64,000 bases of DNA. It comes from an uncultured Paracoccaceae bacterium (GTDB lineage Bacteria > Pseudomonadota > Alphaproteobacteria > Rhodobacterales > Rhodobacteraceae). Location of the stretch: positions 276,242-340,241 of the forward strand of contig CANKZJ010000005.1 of NCBI GenBank assembly GCA_947488605.1. The letters are read 5' to 3'. Shown piece after piece: positions 63,413 through 64,000 of the stretch. Position numbers and translations under genes: made by a program. The notes under the pieces are model-generated. The model was not told where the DNA came from, ran no database searches, and worked only from the letters and a program-made list of their open reading frames with translations. Every line of letters starts with the position of its first letter. Within the stretch, counting starts at the first letter, position 1.

Positions 63413-63868
63413 CTACTGAACGAACTCGACTTCAAAGTCTGTTACGATATCACTTTGGCTCAATATACGGTCGCTCACGAAACTGACCATCCAAGTTCTT
63501 TTTGAAGTGCGCCTTGGCCCGGGCATTGTAACACCCATAGTGTCAAACCAAGTTTCACGATGGACGAAAGACCAACTGCAAACTGTATCGCTACAAACAG
63601 CACCGTCGTCTTCTAAGGTTGTAATTGCCTGTCGTTTTTCTTGACCATTTACTTGAAGGAAAACCGCGTCTCTCAAGATCAATTCAGGTGTGCCTCTTTC
63701 CTCAGTCGAGAGCAAACCGGGTGCATCAAGATTAGCCATCTGGCGGCCAACGTCTGTCCCAAGAATTCCCGATGTGTCTGAACAAGCAGAAAGCAAAGCT
63801 CCTGCAAAAATCGCAAAAATCGCTTTGGTTTGCACGGCTAGCCTTTGACTAAATGGTAGGTGGGTCAT
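63413..63868 (-). CDS. Hypothetical lipoprotein
   Basis: About 151 aa from ATG 63868 (MTHLPFSQRL). AIFAIFAGALLSACSDTSGI is a signal peptide with lipobox LLSAC. The mature part contains GVTMPGPRRTSKRTWMVSFV and two cysteines (DGAVCSDTVCSW) that may be paired. An ATG at 63880 adds four residues. Family not recognised; outer-membrane or periplasmic lipoprotein by signal alone. Confidence 0.7.
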   Translation of the reverse strand: MTHLPFSQRLAVQTKAIFAIFAGALLSACSDTSGILGTDVGRQMANLDAPGLLSTEERGTPELILRDAVFLQVNGQEKRQAITTLEDDGAVCSDTVCSWSFVHRETWFDTMGVTMPGPRRTSKRTWMVSFVSDRILSQSDIVTDFEVEFVQ

Positions 63869-63992
63869 CGCTTGATACAAGATTGTTTCCAGTATCGCCA
63901 GTTTGACAGCTTTACGCGGTAAGTAATGGGATGTACCGGCTGCTTCACCCAGCAGGTTAGGCTTGGCCTATACTGCAAATAGGAGAAGTAGC

Positions 63993-64000
63993 ATGGCGAA
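63993..64000 (+). CDS. Start of a gene cut by the window end
   Basis: AGGAG at 63981-63985 lies 7 nt before ATG 63993; only two codons (Met-Ala) and two bases are visible. A TATACT hexamer at 63969-63974 may be its -10. The product cannot be told. Confidence 0.4.

Noticed and set aside
1..64000. CRISPR arrays, insertion sequences, prophage, integrons, tRNA or rRNA genes
   Set aside because: No regularly spaced repeats, transposase or integrase motifs, tRNA cloverleaf 3' ends or rRNA segments were noticed by eye; a tRNA scan would be needed to exclude an isolated tRNA.

Overview
The window reads as a chromosomal segment of an alphaproteobacterium of the Rhodobacterales (Roseobacter group), plausibly close to Octadecabacter, Yoonia or Loktanella. 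The clues are a class I (archaeal-type) lysyl-tRNA synthetase, a MipZ-type division ATPase, a separate atpI-B-E-G(b')-F operon with two b-type subunits, the ffh...rpsP-rimM-trmD / rplS-rpmE arrangement, a moderate GC content and generally good protein-level agreement with roseobacter families. This placement comes from gene content and remembered families, not from a search. I see no rRNA, tRNA, CRISPR array, insertion sequence, phage or plasmid module; gene packing is dense, with many ATGA or TAATG start/stop overlaps.

Layout. 1-4.2 kb: two aldo/keto reductases (one cut by the window edge), a conserved hypothetical and a GH43 beta-xylosidase. 4.4-9.4 kb: nadD-dacB, a TerB-like protein facing them, lysS, a TfoX-N-like protein and a small secreted protein. 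9.5-11.8 kb: a large right-handed beta-helix protein bracketed by two terminators. 12.0-18.6 kb: the urease cluster ureD-A-B-[histone H1-like]-C-[DUF1127-like]-E-F-[DUF3995-like membrane protein]-G, followed by acs. 20.8-25.8 kb: a LysR regulator divergent from two very small genes, an MscS channel coupled to a sterol-desaturase-type hydroxylase, and an RTX-repeat protein with an N-terminal membrane segment. 26-34 kb: leuCD and leuB separated by a membrane protein, an endonuclease/phosphatase-family protein, an SDR-type protein and a LysR regulator, then an EamA exporter. 34-39 kb: a glutamate-synthase-domain protein, mipZ and a DEAD-box helicase. 38.8-44.2 kb, all on the minus strand: a translation/SRP block (ffh, GNAT, chorismate mutase, rpsP, a 49-residue membrane protein, rimM, trmD, rplS, rpmE). 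44.3-48 kb: small membrane and redox genes and regulators. 48.2-50.8 kb: the F0 part of ATP synthase. 50.8-64 kb: a GntR regulator, an OmpA-family lipoprotein, an Ada-like repair protein, nth, an adenosine-kinase-family sugar kinase, a surface-glycan trio (unknown, sulfotransferase, GT14), HIT, an ABC ATPase, a small zinc protein and polA.

How the parts work together. Urea hydrolysis (UreABC with nickel chaperones UreDEFG) supplies ammonia. LeuCD and LeuB form the leucine branch. The minus-strand ribosome block couples SRP targeting, 16S and tRNA maturation and ribosomal proteins. The F0 operon builds the membrane half of ATP synthase; the F1 operon must lie elsewhere.

I did not find a clear new multi-gene system. 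The most interesting items are the histone-H1-like gene inserted between ureB and ureC with its own operator-like promoter, an 18-residue insertion near the N terminus of UreC, a 22-codon ORF with a good ribosome binding site just before leuC, a two-gene set of tiny proteins divergent from a LysR regulator, the sulfotransferase/GT14 divergon, and several perfect inverted repeats placed like operators (upstream of acs, of the GntR gene, between azoR and its LysR, and a 30-bp perfect palindrome near rpmE).
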